A program made the translations under genes and the position numbers. A stretch of DNA of 64,000 nt, taken from the NCBI RefSeq assembly GCF_029916425.1, contig NZ_JAHAVQ010000013.1, positions 1-64,000 on the forward strand. The letters are read 5' to 3'. The notes beneath the pieces are model-generated. The model was not told the DNA's origin. It ran no database searches and worked only from the letters and a program-made list of their open reading frames with translations. Shown piece after piece: positions 55,286 to 64,000 of this stretch; the first letter of the stretch is position 1, and each line of letters begins with the position of its first letter. Source of the DNA: Liquorilactobacillus sicerae. Lineage in GTDB: Bacteria > Bacillota > Bacilli > Lactobacillales > Lactobacillaceae.

Positions 55286-56810
55286 GACAACTACCTCCTT
55301 GTGCATTTAATTCCTGTTGCAACTGAAATCTCAAAATTTTTCCTACCCGATTGTGAGGCAGTTTATTTACAAAAATTAATTGTTGCGGCCGTTCAAATTT
55401 AGCAAGATCCTTTTCCAATAATTGAGTTAACTCTTTTTTGGCAATTGCTTGGTTGATAGAATCATTCAAAACAATTACTGTCACGATTTTTTCACCAAAT
55501 AGCTGATCGAAAATACCAACTGCTGCAGCTTCGCGAACAAAATCTGCTTGCAATAATACATTTTCAATCTTAAGTGGACTAATCTTATGTCCACCGTAAT
55601 TGATTAGTTCCTTAGATCTACCAGTTAAATAAAGATAACCGTCAGAATCAAAATATCCTAAATCTCCCGTCCTTAGCCAACCATCGATGAAATCAAGGCT
55701 AGGATCCCGATTTACATAGGATGTAATTACATTTTTGCCTTTTAACAAAATTTCTCCAACCTGGTTAGGAAGCTCTTCTGGTTGATTATTGATCAGGATA
55801 CTGACTTTAGTTCCAATCGGTTTGCCAACAGAACCTCTTTTGGAATGTTCTAAAGGATTGACACATATCTGGCCGGCAGCTTCGGTCATACCGTAACCTT
55901 GGATGATTGGAATTTGATATTTTTTTTCGAAGCGTTGTTGCAATTTACTACTTAAAGGAGCAGAAGCACTTCTTAAAAATCTTAGGCTTGAAGAAGTTAC
56001 AAAATTTTGCTGAGCTTTTTTATTTGCCAGTAAAATTGAAATAACACTGGGAGAAGCCGAGACCCAGGTTATTTTTTCATCTTTTATTTGCTGCCAGAAA
56101 TGGCTAGCACTGAACTTCAATGGCAAAAGAACACATCCACCACTCAATAGAGTTGAAAGCATAGCAATTATTTGAGCATTGATATGAAAGAGTGGCAAAA
56201 CGATTAAAGTTCGATCTGCTTCAGTTAGCTGCTGACTTTGAATTACAAACTGAGTTGCTGTCAATAAATTTTCATGAGTTAAGATAACTTTTTTTGGTTT
56301 TCCAGTTGTGCCGGAAGTATACATCATCAGGGCGGGCTGAGTTGCTAACGGTGGGGTAATTGAACTTTTATTGAAATTTGAGTCATTGTTTACTTTATAA
56401 AAAACATGACAAGGCAACACCCCTAAAAAGCTAACTTCTCTTTGCTGCCACCTGTTTTGCTTTTGTAACAATTCAAAATGTTCAGTTGATGGGAAAACAA
56501 CTTGATAGTTTTCAGTCACTAATTCGTTTTCCAGTTCGTTAGCGGTCAATAAAGGAGCAGCCGGATGAATTAGCAGTCCATACTCATAAGCAGCTAGCAT
56601 TATCAGCGGATAAACTGCACTGTTTTCTTTAGTGACTAGGATTCGATCATTTGGACGCAAATTTATAGATTGAAAAAAATCAATCAGCTGGTTGATGGCA
56701 GTTTTTGTTTGTTTACGTGTTAGCCAAACATTAGCTGCCAGATCTTTAATTATTTTTTTATCCGGTTGAGCTGTTAGTATTTCATTAATTTTTGAAATCA
56801 GCTGCGACAT
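55278..56810 (-). CDS. Adenylate-forming enzyme (acyl-CoA synthetase-like), copy 1
   Basis: The 510-residue protein has the AMP-binding P-loop MMYTSGTTGKPKKV, GYGMTEAAGQ, WLRTGDLGYFDSDGYLYLTGR and the C-terminal Lys in RVGKILR. These features fit MenE or oxalate-CoA-ligase-like enzymes that activate a carboxylic acid as an acyl-CoA. It lies between a binding-protein gene and the permease gene of the same importer, so its substrate is probably the imported acid. Confidence 0.87.
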   Translation of the reverse strand: MSQLISKINEILTAQPDKKIIKDLAANVWLTRKQTKTAINQLIDFFQSINLRPNDRILVTKENSAVYPLIMLAAYEYGLLIHPAAPLLTANELENELVTENYQVVFPSTEHFELLQKQNRWQQREVSFLGVLPCHVFYKVNNDSNFNKSSITPPLATQPALMMYTSGTTGKPKKVILTHENLLTATQFVIQSQQLTEADRTLIVLPLFHINAQIIAMLSTLLSGGCVLLPLKFSASHFWQQIKDEKITWVSASPSVISILLANKKAQQNFVTSSSLRFLRSASAPLSSKLQQRFEKKYQIPIIQGYGMTEAAGQICVNPLEHSKRGSVGKPIGTKVSILINNQPEELPNQVGEILLKGKNVITSYVNRDPSLDFIDGWLRTGDLGYFDSDGYLYLTGRSKELINYGGHKISPLKIENVLLQADFVREAAAVGIFDQLFGEKIVTVIVLNDSINQAIAKKELTQLLEKDLAKFERPQQLIFVNKLPHNRVGKILRFQLQQELNAQGGSCHE

Positions 56811-56841
56811 TTTAGCCAGCTTCCTCTCTCTTGCTATATTA

Positions 56842-57813
56842 TTATTTCAAATAATCAACATGTTTACTGATGGTTACCTGCTTGTTTAAAATCCCAGACT
56901 GATAAAATGTATTGGCAATTTTTTGTTCTTCTTTGGCATATTCATCATTCATTTTATAAATACCAAATACTCGACGCTTAACTGCCAATTGTACAACTTT
57001 TTTAGAAAGTTTAAGATCTTTAACCATCATTTTGATAACTTTGGCATGATGAGTATTAGCCCAGTGCATATCTTGTTCACCATATTTAATGATCAAACGA
57101 CTCAAAGAACGATGATTTTTAGCAAACTTAGTTGGCGAAACAATGAAACTGCGATTAACGGCACCAGTTTGTTTACCATTTATCAATAATTTTGAGTTTT
57201 CAGTCAACTCAACTTGAGCGACAGTTGGATCCCAATTAGCCCAGGCATCGACTTTATCTTTGGAATAGGCAACAGCAGCTGCATCTTGATCTAAATTGAC
57301 CCACTTAATATCATCGACTCCTAAACCAGCTTTACGTAAAGCACGTAATAGCATATATTGCGAACTTGTACCTTTAGTGTAGGCAACTCGTTTGCCTTTA
57401 AGATCTTTGAGTGAATTAATTCCAGAATTCTTTTTAACTATAATGCCGCTACCTTTTTCTTTAGTGCCTCCAGCAGCAACATAGGTAAGTTTTGTTCCGG
57501 CAGCTAAAGCAGAAACTGGCGGAGTATCTCCAACACGGGCATAGTCTACATTACCAGTTGCCAACGCTTGCATCATAGCTGCACCATTTTGAAATTCTTT
57601 GAACTTAACTTTGTATCCTTTTTTCTCCATCTTTTTGGCAAATTGACCACGACTTTTGGCAATATCAAACTCATCACCAGCTTGAAAGCCAATCGTAACG
57701 GATTTTAGTTTAGCATTATCTTCTTCATGAACCAAAAACCAACCATAAACAGCAGCTGCTACCCAAAAAACAAGTAAGCTAAAAATCAGCCATTTTCTTG
57801 TTGTATGTTTCAT
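56842..57813 (-). CDS. ABC transporter substrate-binding protein, Ssu/Tau-like
   Basis: The 323-residue protein has SVTIGFQAGDEFDIAKSRG, VDYARVGDTPPVSAL and DLKGKRVAYTKGTSSQY, as in sulfonate or taurine binding proteins. Its N-terminal hydrophobic segment (about 8-27) lacks a lipobox, so it is probably anchored by that helix. GAGGTG precedes ATG 57813. Encoded between two adenylate-forming enzymes. Confidence 0.86.
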   Translation of the reverse strand: MKHTTRKWLIFSLLVFWVAAAVYGWFLVHEEDNAKLKSVTIGFQAGDEFDIAKSRGQFAKKMEKKGYKVKFKEFQNGAAMMQALATGNVDYARVGDTPPVSALAAGTKLTYVAAGGTKEKGSGIIVKKNSGINSLKDLKGKRVAYTKGTSSQYMLLRALRKAGLGVDDIKWVNLDQDAAAVAYSKDKVDAWANWDPTVAQVELTENSKLLINGKQTGAVNRSFIVSPTKFAKNHRSLSRLIIKYGEQDMHWANTHHAKVIKMMVKDLKLSKKVVQLAVKRRVFGIYKMNDEYAKEEQKIANTFYQSGILNKQVTISKHVDYLK

Positions 57814-57823
57814 AATGCACCTC

Positions 57824-59335
57824 TTATCTCAATTTGATTAATTGTTCCGTCAGTTTAGGCCTTAAAATTTTCCCCGTAGCATTACGCGGAAAGTCTTTAA
57901 CAAAATAAATTTCAGTTGGTCGACGATATTTTGCCAAATGAGTTTCTGTATAAGCTAAAATTTCTTGCTTATACTGGTCTTGGATTTCAGAGTCTTCATT
58001 TTCAGTGATAATAGCGGCAGCTACATTTTCACCATAAAAGGAATCCGGTACTGGAACAACAGCAACATCTTTAACAAAGCTCAATTCACCGATCACTGCT
58101 TCAACTACTGCAGGACTAATCTTTTCGCCGCCGTGATTGATAATATCTTTAATTCGTCCATTGAGCCATAAATAGCCGTCGTCATCAAAATAACCTAAAT
58201 CTCCCGTTTTTAGCCAACCATCTTTAAATGAAGAGGGATGATGGTCAAGATAATCAGTAATCACATGATCACCACGAATTGCAATTTCTCCCTGAACTCC
58301 TGGTTTGGTAGTAAAAGTATCTCCCTGAATGATCGCCACATCAGTATGGTATGGTTTGCCAACGGAGCCAAGTTTAATTTGATCGAGCGGGTTAAGAGTA
58401 CATTGACTACATGATTCAGTCATGCCATATCCTTCCAGGATTGGCACACGATAACGTTCAGTAAATTCCTTTTGACGGTTGACAGACAAGATTGCTGAAG
58501 CACAGCGAATAAAGCGTAACTTATGATTTGGGCGAAACATTTCATTAGCTTTCTTGTTTTTTAACAGGATTGCTACAATTGTCGGTACAACTGAAGACCA
58601 GGTAACATCATTTTCTAAAATTTGTGACCAAAATTTGCTGGCACTGAATTTAGGAGCAATCACCATTTTGCCATCCGTCAACAATGTTGAAATAATGATT
58701 AGCTCTTGAGCATTAATGTGAAACATCGGCATAACAATCAAAACGGTGTCTTTGCTCGTCAAGCGATGACTGGCCAAATCATAATAAGCAGCTCGACGCA
58801 TTACTTCATGAGTTAAACCAACCTTCTTAGGCTTTCCGGTTGTACCGGAAGTATTAAGGATCCAACCGTAAGAGCTCTCTAATGGAGTTTTTTCTTTGTT
58901 TGTATTACTTAAATTCTTTTTATTGAGAAAAACTAAATCCTCAAAAGTATTTAATTTGATATCTTGACGTTCAAGTTCAGCAAAATCAGCAAAAGCATTA
59001 GCTGTTTCAGGGGCAAAGATCATTGCCGGATAGTCATTTTCCTGATAATCAGCTGTTAGCTCGAAAGCTGGAGTTGTTGCTGAAACTGGATGAGCCGTAA
59101 TTCCTAACTGCCATAAAGCTTGATTAATTGGTAAATAGACGGAAGAGTTTGCCAAACACATGAAGACAACATCCCCACGACCTAAACCAGCTGCCAGAAA
59201 AATTTTCTTTAACTGTTGAATATCAGCTTTAAGATCTGCCCCTTCAAACCATTTGTTTAAACGTTCGTCCTTTACAAATTTGCGGTGCAGGTTTTTTTCA
59301 AGATGAGCTGTTAGTTCATCAGTTAACTTTGTCAT
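57824..59335 (-). CDS. Adenylate-forming enzyme (acyl-CoA synthetase-like), copy 2
   Basis: The 503-residue paralog has LNTSGTTGKPKKVGLTHE, GYGMTESCSQC, WLKTGDLGYFDDDGYLWLNGRIK and the C-terminal ATGKILRP Lys. Differences from copy 1 in the substrate region suggest a second acid or a second step. GGAAGGAAG precedes ATG 59335. It begins 6 bases after the acyltransferase gene ends, so the whole minus-strand run is likely one operon. Confidence 0.87.
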   Translation of the reverse strand: MTKLTDELTAHLEKNLHRKFVKDERLNKWFEGADLKADIQQLKKIFLAAGLGRGDVVFMCLANSSVYLPINQALWQLGITAHPVSATTPAFELTADYQENDYPAMIFAPETANAFADFAELERQDIKLNTFEDLVFLNKKNLSNTNKEKTPLESSYGWILNTSGTTGKPKKVGLTHEVMRRAAYYDLASHRLTSKDTVLIVMPMFHINAQELIIISTLLTDGKMVIAPKFSASKFWSQILENDVTWSSVVPTIVAILLKNKKANEMFRPNHKLRFIRCASAILSVNRQKEFTERYRVPILEGYGMTESCSQCTLNPLDQIKLGSVGKPYHTDVAIIQGDTFTTKPGVQGEIAIRGDHVITDYLDHHPSSFKDGWLKTGDLGYFDDDGYLWLNGRIKDIINHGGEKISPAVVEAVIGELSFVKDVAVVPVPDSFYGENVAAAIITENEDSEIQDQYKQEILAYTETHLAKYRRPTEIYFVKDFPRNATGKILRPKLTEQLIKLR

Positions 59336-59341
59336 TAATAA

Positions 59342-60496
59342 TTACTTCCTTCCAAAAATTTTTTGTGGTCGCCCAATTAAAATACCAAAGGGCGGAACTT
59401 TGTAACAGAAATATGAAATTAGCCAGGTACCACCTAAAACAAAAAGATAGCCAAACGGTAAGCACAATAATAAAAGCCAATTTGGCGCGGCACCATTTAA
59501 AGGAGCTAAAATCTTAAGCAGAAAAGTTAAAGCAAAAGTCTGTGTTAAATAAACACCAAAAGAAATTTTTGATGAAATAGCGACTAAACGTGAAAACCAC
59601 TGCCATTTTGGTTCAAGACGATGTCGATCATATGCCCAGCTAATACACAAGACACTGCAAATCATCATTGAAGCATAGATCATTAAATATGGTTGGTGGA
59701 TCAATTCGGTATAATGTTGACTTAGTTTTAAGATCCTATCGTTGACGTAATATAATCCGAATGTTCCCAAAGCTAACAATCCGGTCAATGAATAGATAAT
59801 TTTTTGATGTTCAACAAAAAATTTCTTGACTTGTTGGTAATGGATTGAAGTAAAGGCACCAGCAATAAAGTAAAACTGATACGACAAGACAAAATTACCA
59901 TAATATTTGATCAAATATGGCCAGTGATCGTGATTTTGAATTGGATAAATATATTTAGCCCAAATCAGGAAAAATAGTTGAACCAAAGCACTGATTACAA
60001 AAATCAGCAAATGATAATTGGGAAATTTTCTAAACAACCAAAGCATAATCGGGAAAATCAAATATAATTGAAAAGTTACAAGAATATAATACATATAGAA
60101 ATGATCACCATGGATTACAGCCCAAAGCCAATCACCCAACCAAGTACTAAATCCTAATTTTTCTCCGGTCATCCAAGCTGCAAATAGCAGAAAGAACCCG
60201 TTCCAAAATAAATATGGGATGCCTGAGCCCTTGTATCTTTTTTTCCAAAACTTGAATAAGTTCATATTCAAATCGTTATAATGTTGCAAAAATAAGACTA
60301 AGCCAGTAATGAACATGAATCCCATTCGAGTAAAATGCAGCATTAGATGAGTTGCCAGTAAGATCAAACGTGGATAACTAGCAGATATGTTGGCAATAAA
60401 AGCCGATGTTGTATGATTGGCCAGCACCCCAAAAATAAAAATGCATCGCATCAAATCTACTTCATACAAGTAGGGATGCTTCCTTTTTTTTATCAA
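59342..60496 (-). CDS. Membrane acyltransferase (acyltransferase 3/OafA-like), copy 1
   Basis: The protein of about 384 residues has some ten hydrophobic segments and opens YLYEVDLMRCIFIFGVLANH, whose Asp/Arg and His are the family catalytic region. Relatives transfer acetyl or other acyl groups from CoA to sugars or lipids at the membrane. GGAGGAG favours TTG 60496 over TTG 60511, which overlaps the site. Just upstream of an acyl-CoA synthetase gene, which could supply its donor. Confidence 0.82.
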   Translation of the reverse strand: MIKKRKHPYLYEVDLMRCIFIFGVLANHTTSAFIANISASYPRLILLATHLMLHFTRMGFMFITGLVLFLQHYNDLNMNLFKFWKKRYKGSGIPYLFWNGFFLLFAAWMTGEKLGFSTWLGDWLWAVIHGDHFYMYYILVTFQLYLIFPIMLWLFRKFPNYHLLIFVISALVQLFFLIWAKYIYPIQNHDHWPYLIKYYGNFVLSYQFYFIAGAFTSIHYQQVKKFFVEHQKIIYSLTGLLALGTFGLYYVNDRILKLSQHYTELIHQPYLMIYASMMICSVLCISWAYDRHRLEPKWQWFSRLVAISSKISFGVYLTQTFALTFLLKILAPLNGAAPNWLLLLCLPFGYLFVLGGTWLISYFCYKVPPFGILIGRPQKIFGRK

Positions 60497-60665
60497 TTCG
60501 AACTCCTCCAAAAATATTCTGTTTCCATAAAAACCGGTATAAAACTTTACCAGATGTCTTTGAAGAAACTGTGAATTTTTATTGAACTTATTAATTTTTT
60601 ATTAAGACAAATATTATTGATCTTAATTTTCTGAGTTATTGGTAACAAGTTTTAAGATTGTCCAA

Positions 60666-61808
60666 CTATTCATAATGGAGATCCTCTTTTCTACCAATCA
60701 AGCTTTTTAGAAATACCTTTTTTCTCAATAAATTGGTTAATGCCCAAGAGATTCCCAAAACCCCTACATAAGCTAATGGTAACAAAACTATAAGTGTAAT
60801 GAAACTTATTGTTGGTTTTGCATACTGAATCAATAGATAGATCGTTGTTAATGGTATCAGTTGAACCAGGTAAATTCCAAATGAACATTCAGCCAGGTTT
60901 GTAATCCAATGATTCCATGATTTGCTGTGGCGGCGTTTATCCGCGTACCAAATACCAATCAGCCAGGTCTGTAAAATAACTAATGAAGCATAAAATAAGA
61001 TATATGGTTGATGAATCAGATTTGCATGGTGGCGATTTAATCCTAAAATAGCTGTATTGAAATAATATAACCCAATCGTTCCAACCCCTAAACTGAGGGT
61101 AGCGAAAGTTATCCAATGACTAAATTTTGTGATGAATTGTTTAACATACTGATAATGAAGAGCACAGAAGGCTCCAGCAATGAAATAAAATTGATAACTC
61201 AAAACAAAATTACCGTATGCTCTGATCAAATAAGGCCAACCTGAATGACTAATTTTTCCATAGAAATATTTAAAATAAATCGTCATTAACAATTGTATAA
61301 CGAAACTGATTTGTAGAACTTGCAGATGATGACCGCTGGTTTTTTCAAACAACTTGAGCAATAAAGGAAAAACTAGATATAATTGAAACAGAACAAAAAG
61401 ATAATAAAGATAAAATTTGTTACCATGAATTACAATTTGCCACCATTGAACTAACCAATTAAAGAAAGAAAAATTGTTAGAACTGGCTAATGTTTGTAGG
61501 AATGAAAAGAGAGTAATCCAAAATAGATATGGTACTAAAAGTATTGAAAAACGTTTCAGTAAAAAGCTTTTTATATCAAGTTTTTTGTCAGCATGTTGCC
61601 AAAATAAAACCAGCCCAGTAATGAACATAAAGCCAAAGCGAGGGAAGTGTAATAACAGATGTGTTGAAAGTAAAAATTGTCGGCTGACTGTTTGTGAAGG
61701 TAATAAATCAGTAAAAGCACTGGTTGTATGATTAGCTAAAACTCCACAAATAAAAAACACTCGCATAAAATCAACTTCATATAAATAAGCACGTTTTTTT
61801 TCTGGCAT
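60666..61808 (-). CDS. Membrane acyltransferase (acyltransferase 3/OafA-like), copy 2
   Basis: The 380-residue paralog of the downstream gene starts YLYEVDFMRVFFICGVLANH and has a matching set of membrane segments. TAGGAG precedes ATG 61808. A 169-base gap with no visible gene separates it from copy 1. Tandem duplication is likely. Confidence 0.83.
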   Translation of the reverse strand: MPEKKRAYLYEVDFMRVFFICGVLANHTTSAFTDLLPSQTVSRQFLLSTHLLLHFPRFGFMFITGLVLFWQHADKKLDIKSFLLKRFSILLVPYLFWITLFSFLQTLASSNNFSFFNWLVQWWQIVIHGNKFYLYYLFVLFQLYLVFPLLLKLFEKTSGHHLQVLQISFVIQLLMTIYFKYFYGKISHSGWPYLIRAYGNFVLSYQFYFIAGAFCALHYQYVKQFITKFSHWITFATLSLGVGTIGLYYFNTAILGLNRHHANLIHQPYILFYASLVILQTWLIGIWYADKRRHSKSWNHWITNLAECSFGIYLVQLIPLTTIYLLIQYAKPTISFITLIVLLPLAYVGVLGISWALTNLLRKKVFLKSLIGRKEDLHYE

Positions 61809-62232
61809 TAAAATTCTCCTAAACAGTTAATGTTTTAATGATGGCAAAAAAAAACAATTATTTGGTGAACGAAATTTGATTTTTCTTGATGAATGTATGA
61901 AGACTTTGTTAAGCTTCAACAAAAGCTTATTTACTTAATTAATTTAAAATGGCATTTAATAAATTTATTAAGTGTTATTATGTTGGTCAATCGTGGACTT
62001 GGTTAAAGATGTTCAACAAGATAATTGAAAAGTAAATCCTTGAAACTTTTATTACAATATGTTTGATATAATTTGAGGTGTGTATAGATAGAAAGACTTA
62101 TAGAGATTCTTGCAGGTAAAAGCATTTTAATGAAAACTTTTTATAAATATAAAAGAAATAGTTTATTATTTAAAAGTATCAGCGTTTAGGAATCACTGGG
62201 TATTAAATAACAGAGGGGGATCAGCTTTTGGA
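61809..62232. other. Non-coding gap between divergent genes
   Basis: No open frame of interest and no convincing RNA or repeat is seen in this 424-base AT-rich stretch. A TATAAT at 62067-62072 may belong to the XRE gene promoter, though the nearest -35-like TTGAAA is 21 bases away. Confidence 0.4.
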
Positions 62233-62838
62233 ATGACACTATCAGAGAAATTGAAGTACTGTCGAACAAGAAGGAGAATGACTCAAGTTCAAGTTGCAAA
62301 CTTACTACATGTTTCAAGGAAAACGATCTCTGGTTGGGAGAACTCGCATAGTTTGCCCGATATATCAAGCTTAATTAAATTAAGTCAGGTTTATGAAATA
62401 TCACTTGATGATTTGCTACAAGCCGATCATGTAGTTGATGATCGTGAGGTACAAAAAACTCAACATAATGCTAAAGTTGCAAGAATAACTTATAATTTAA
62501 ACCTTGTGTTTTGCATACTGGCGTATTTTGAATTCTTTGACTTTAAATCGCCACATATTCCAATCGTTTTCAGCTTATTAGTTACTAATTTAATTATATA
62601 TTTGTTCCATTTCTCTAATTGGGAGCTATCAAAAAAACGTTTACTGGTTTTTACCAGTTCGTTTCTGTTGCTATTTGGGTTGAATATTATTTTAAATATT
62701 GTTTTGGTTGGAAGTTCTAATTTTATCGCACATGCTGATCCTTATTTTATCTTTGGTTTTTCGCTTGGCCGATTACTTTCAAGTTTAGGAGTTACTTGTA
62801 GTTTAGAAGTAATCTTGTTCTTTAGACCACAAAAATAA
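62233..62838 (+). CDS. XRE-family regulator with C-terminal membrane domain
   Basis: Residues 1-60 form a helix-turn-helix (KLKYCRTRRRMTQVQVANLLHVSRKTISGWEN), followed by a linker and about four hydrophobic segments from residue 85 on. Such membrane-tethered XRE regulators are common in lactobacilli, with signals unknown. GGGGGA lies 12 bases before ATG 62233. It is divergent from the acyltransferase operon, which it might control. Confidence 0.82.
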   Translation: MTLSEKLKYCRTRRRMTQVQVANLLHVSRKTISGWENSHSLPDISSLIKLSQVYEISLDDLLQADHVVDDREVQKTQHNAKVARITYNLNLVFCILAYFEFFDFKSPHIPIVFSLLVTNLIIYLFHFSNWELSKKRLLVFTSSFLLLFGLNIILNIVLVGSSNFIAHADPYFIFGFSLGRLLSSLGVTCSLEVILFFRPQK

Positions 62839-62868
62839 GTTCTTATTTTTAATAATGATTGCTCTTAA

Positions 62869-62935
62869 AAGTACTAATGGTCTCCAAAAGTTAGCTTTTT
62901 TGACTAACTTCTGGAGGCCATTAGTACTTCTTTTT
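62869..62935 (+). terminator. Long-stem terminator between convergent genes
   Basis: Twenty-six-base arms (62869-62894 and 62904-62929) pair with only two imperfect positions, followed by a T run. It can end transcription of the XRE gene and, read on the other strand, of ecfT. Confidence 0.8.
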
Positions 62936-62991
62936 TAAATATCAGTAACTGATTATTATGATTCTCAAAGCGAATCCGTTCGTTTTAGCTC

Positions 62992-63669
62992 TTACCATGG
63001 TTGGATCACAAAAGCTGCCCAACAATAACTAATGATTATCCCAATAGCGACCAACCATTGCCAGCGCGGGAGAGGATCAACAAAAGATATCGTTCGTTTG
63101 GCGCCTTCGGTAAAGCCTTGTGAAGTCATTGCAGTTGCCAAATCACCGGACCAATTTAAAGCGGTAATAATGATTCGCAGATATAATCCTGGCTGCCATA
63201 AATGATAAACTTGTCCGCGCATCATAGCGGAAGCTTGGATCCGGTGATACTGCTGCTGAATCCGGGCTAACAAATTGAAGGCTGCCAGCAAACCATAAGC
63301 AAAAGTTGCTGGCAATTTTAAATGCAAATGCAAGCTTAATAAAAGATCTTTGACGCGGCAATTCATGGTGACGGTCATTCCTAGCAACAGGTAGGCGTAG
63401 ACCCGGGAACCATAGACCCAGGCGTTATGCCATTGATCACCGGTCCCAAAGATTAAAAATGACCACCAGCTACCAAACGCTAGTGGCAAAGCAGCCAATA
63501 ACACTAACAGTGTCGTTTTTAGCGAGACACGGCAAGCAGCTAGATAAATTAATGCCAAGCAGCAAATCATCAAATTTAACGTCACACTCAAAGAAAAAGA
63601 TAGCGGCAAACCGATCCCCAGCAGCATAACTGTCATAACTGAAACATTCAGCCCACGTTTTTTAGTCAT
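62992..63669 (-). CDS. ecfT: ECF transporter transmembrane protein EcfT
   Basis: The 225-residue protein has five or so membrane segments and the coupling motifs SAMMRGQ and SQGFTEG, which dock on the two EcfA ATPases. It belongs to a vitamin or metal ECF importer. The substrate-binding S component is not in the window. Its start overlaps the ATPase gene by 8 bases. Confidence 0.88.
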   Translation of the reverse strand: MTKKRGLNVSVMTVMLLGIGLPLSFSLSVTLNLMICCLALIYLAACRVSLKTTLLVLLAALPLAFGSWWSFLIFGTGDQWHNAWVYGSRVYAYLLLGMTVTMNCRVKDLLLSLHLHLKLPATFAYGLLAAFNLLARIQQQYHRIQASAMMRGQVYHLWQPGLYLRIIITALNWSGDLATAMTSQGFTEGAKRTISFVDPLPRWQWLVAIGIIISYCWAAFVIQPW

Positions 63670-64000
63670 TGATCAAACCTCCTTGAAGCAAGGTCAGCTG
63701 CTGTTGGGCTAACTGTAGCTCATAATCCAGTTTTTCAGTCACTCCAGCACGTTGATGTGAAACGATTAAAAGACTCAGTTGCAATTGAGTGGTAGTTTCA
63801 TGGATCAACTGCAAAGCTTGAGCAAGTGATTGAGGATCTAAGCCAGCAAAAGGTTCATCCAGCAATAAGATTGGTTGAGCCATAATCAGCATTGACAGCA
63901 GCTGCAATTTTTTTTGCTGGCCACCTGACAGTTGATAGCAGACTTGATCTAAAATGTTAGCTAAATTTAGCTGCTGCAGACAGTGAGTGATTCGAGCACT
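63662..64000 (-). CDS. ecfA: ECF transporter ATPase, C-terminal part, cut by window edge
   Basis: The minus-strand frame is open from base 64000. It encodes the ABC signature LSGGQQKKLQL, Walker B ILLLDEPFAGLDPQ and H-loop VSHQR, the second half of an EcfA-type ATPase. The Walker A part lies beyond the window. Confidence 0.88.
   Translation of the reverse strand, partial: SARITHCLQQLNLANILDQVCYQLSGGQQKKLQLLSMLIMAQPILLLDEPFAGLDPQSLAQALQLIHETTTQLQLSLLIVSHQRAGVTEKLDYELQLAQQQLTLLQGGLIND

Noticed and set aside
1-64000. CRISPR arrays, tRNA or rRNA genes, prophage blocks, SAM riboswitches
   Set aside because: I looked for regular spacer repeats, tRNA-like cloverleaf ends, rRNA-like blocks, phage gene runs and S-box or SMK-box motifs and found no support.

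Overview
The window looks like a chromosomal segment of a low-GC Gram-positive lactic acid bacterium (Lactobacillaceae, perhaps Liquorilactobacillus-like; genus not certain). The reasons are AT-rich DNA, strong Shine-Dalgarno sites, many T-box leaders, a pxp/ycs/acc cluster, a kdp operon, an ECF transporter, and the gene content overall. I see no rRNA, tRNA or CRISPR array.

Layout. 0-26 kb on the plus strand is a sulfur/amino-acid accessory region. It starts with the right end of an IS200/IS605 element, then a glutathione-transferase-like gene and a Met T-box followed by a MetE-like methyltransferase. A second Met T-box precedes a tiny 26-codon gene and an Ssu/Tau-type ABC transporter. That transporter is split by three decayed genes (DUF1684, SDR and ProC remnants) and followed by an M24 peptidase, a GNAT and an intact DUF1684 gene. 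After an IS30 element come two Met T-boxes in tandem and a 13-kb operon-like run: MmgE/PrpD protein, polar amino-acid ABC transporter, DUF1684, GNAT, fumarase/aspartase-superfamily lyase, Cys/Met PLP enzyme, two M20 amidohydrolases, 2-hydroxyacid dehydrogenase, second GNAT, second glutathione-transferase-like gene and an orphan MetQ-like binding protein. The gene set parallels Bacillus subtilis yxeK-Q, the S-(2-succino)cysteine disposal operon, but with a lyase and no monooxygenase. I consider this the most interesting system here.

26-34 kb holds remnants (IS3, CsoR), then a 5-oxoprolinase cluster with biotin carboxylase subunits (pxpB-pxpC-accB-accC-ycsI-pxpA-ycsG), then hairpins and a decayed nitronate-monooxygenase-like gene. 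34.8-43.1 kb is kdpFABCDE, led by an 88-residue unknown gene. 43.3-44.0 kb is a broken HigBA-type toxin-antitoxin pair.

44-51 kb returns to sulfur/amino acids. A minus-strand Met T-box drives a frameshifted O-acetylhomoserine sulfhydrylase gene and an amino-acid permease. A divergent plus-strand Met T-box drives a complete polar amino-acid ABC transporter. In all, six leaders carry an AUG specifier in the equivalent loop, so most transport and metabolism here should respond to uncharged tRNA-Met.

51-64 kb contains a HAD phosphatase and a ClC chloride channel. A minus-strand cluster follows, pairing an Ssu-type ABC transporter with two adenylate-forming acyl-CoA-synthetase-like enzymes and two membrane acyltransferases. 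The window ends with an XRE regulator with a membrane domain and part of an ECF transporter (ecfT and the end of an ecfA).
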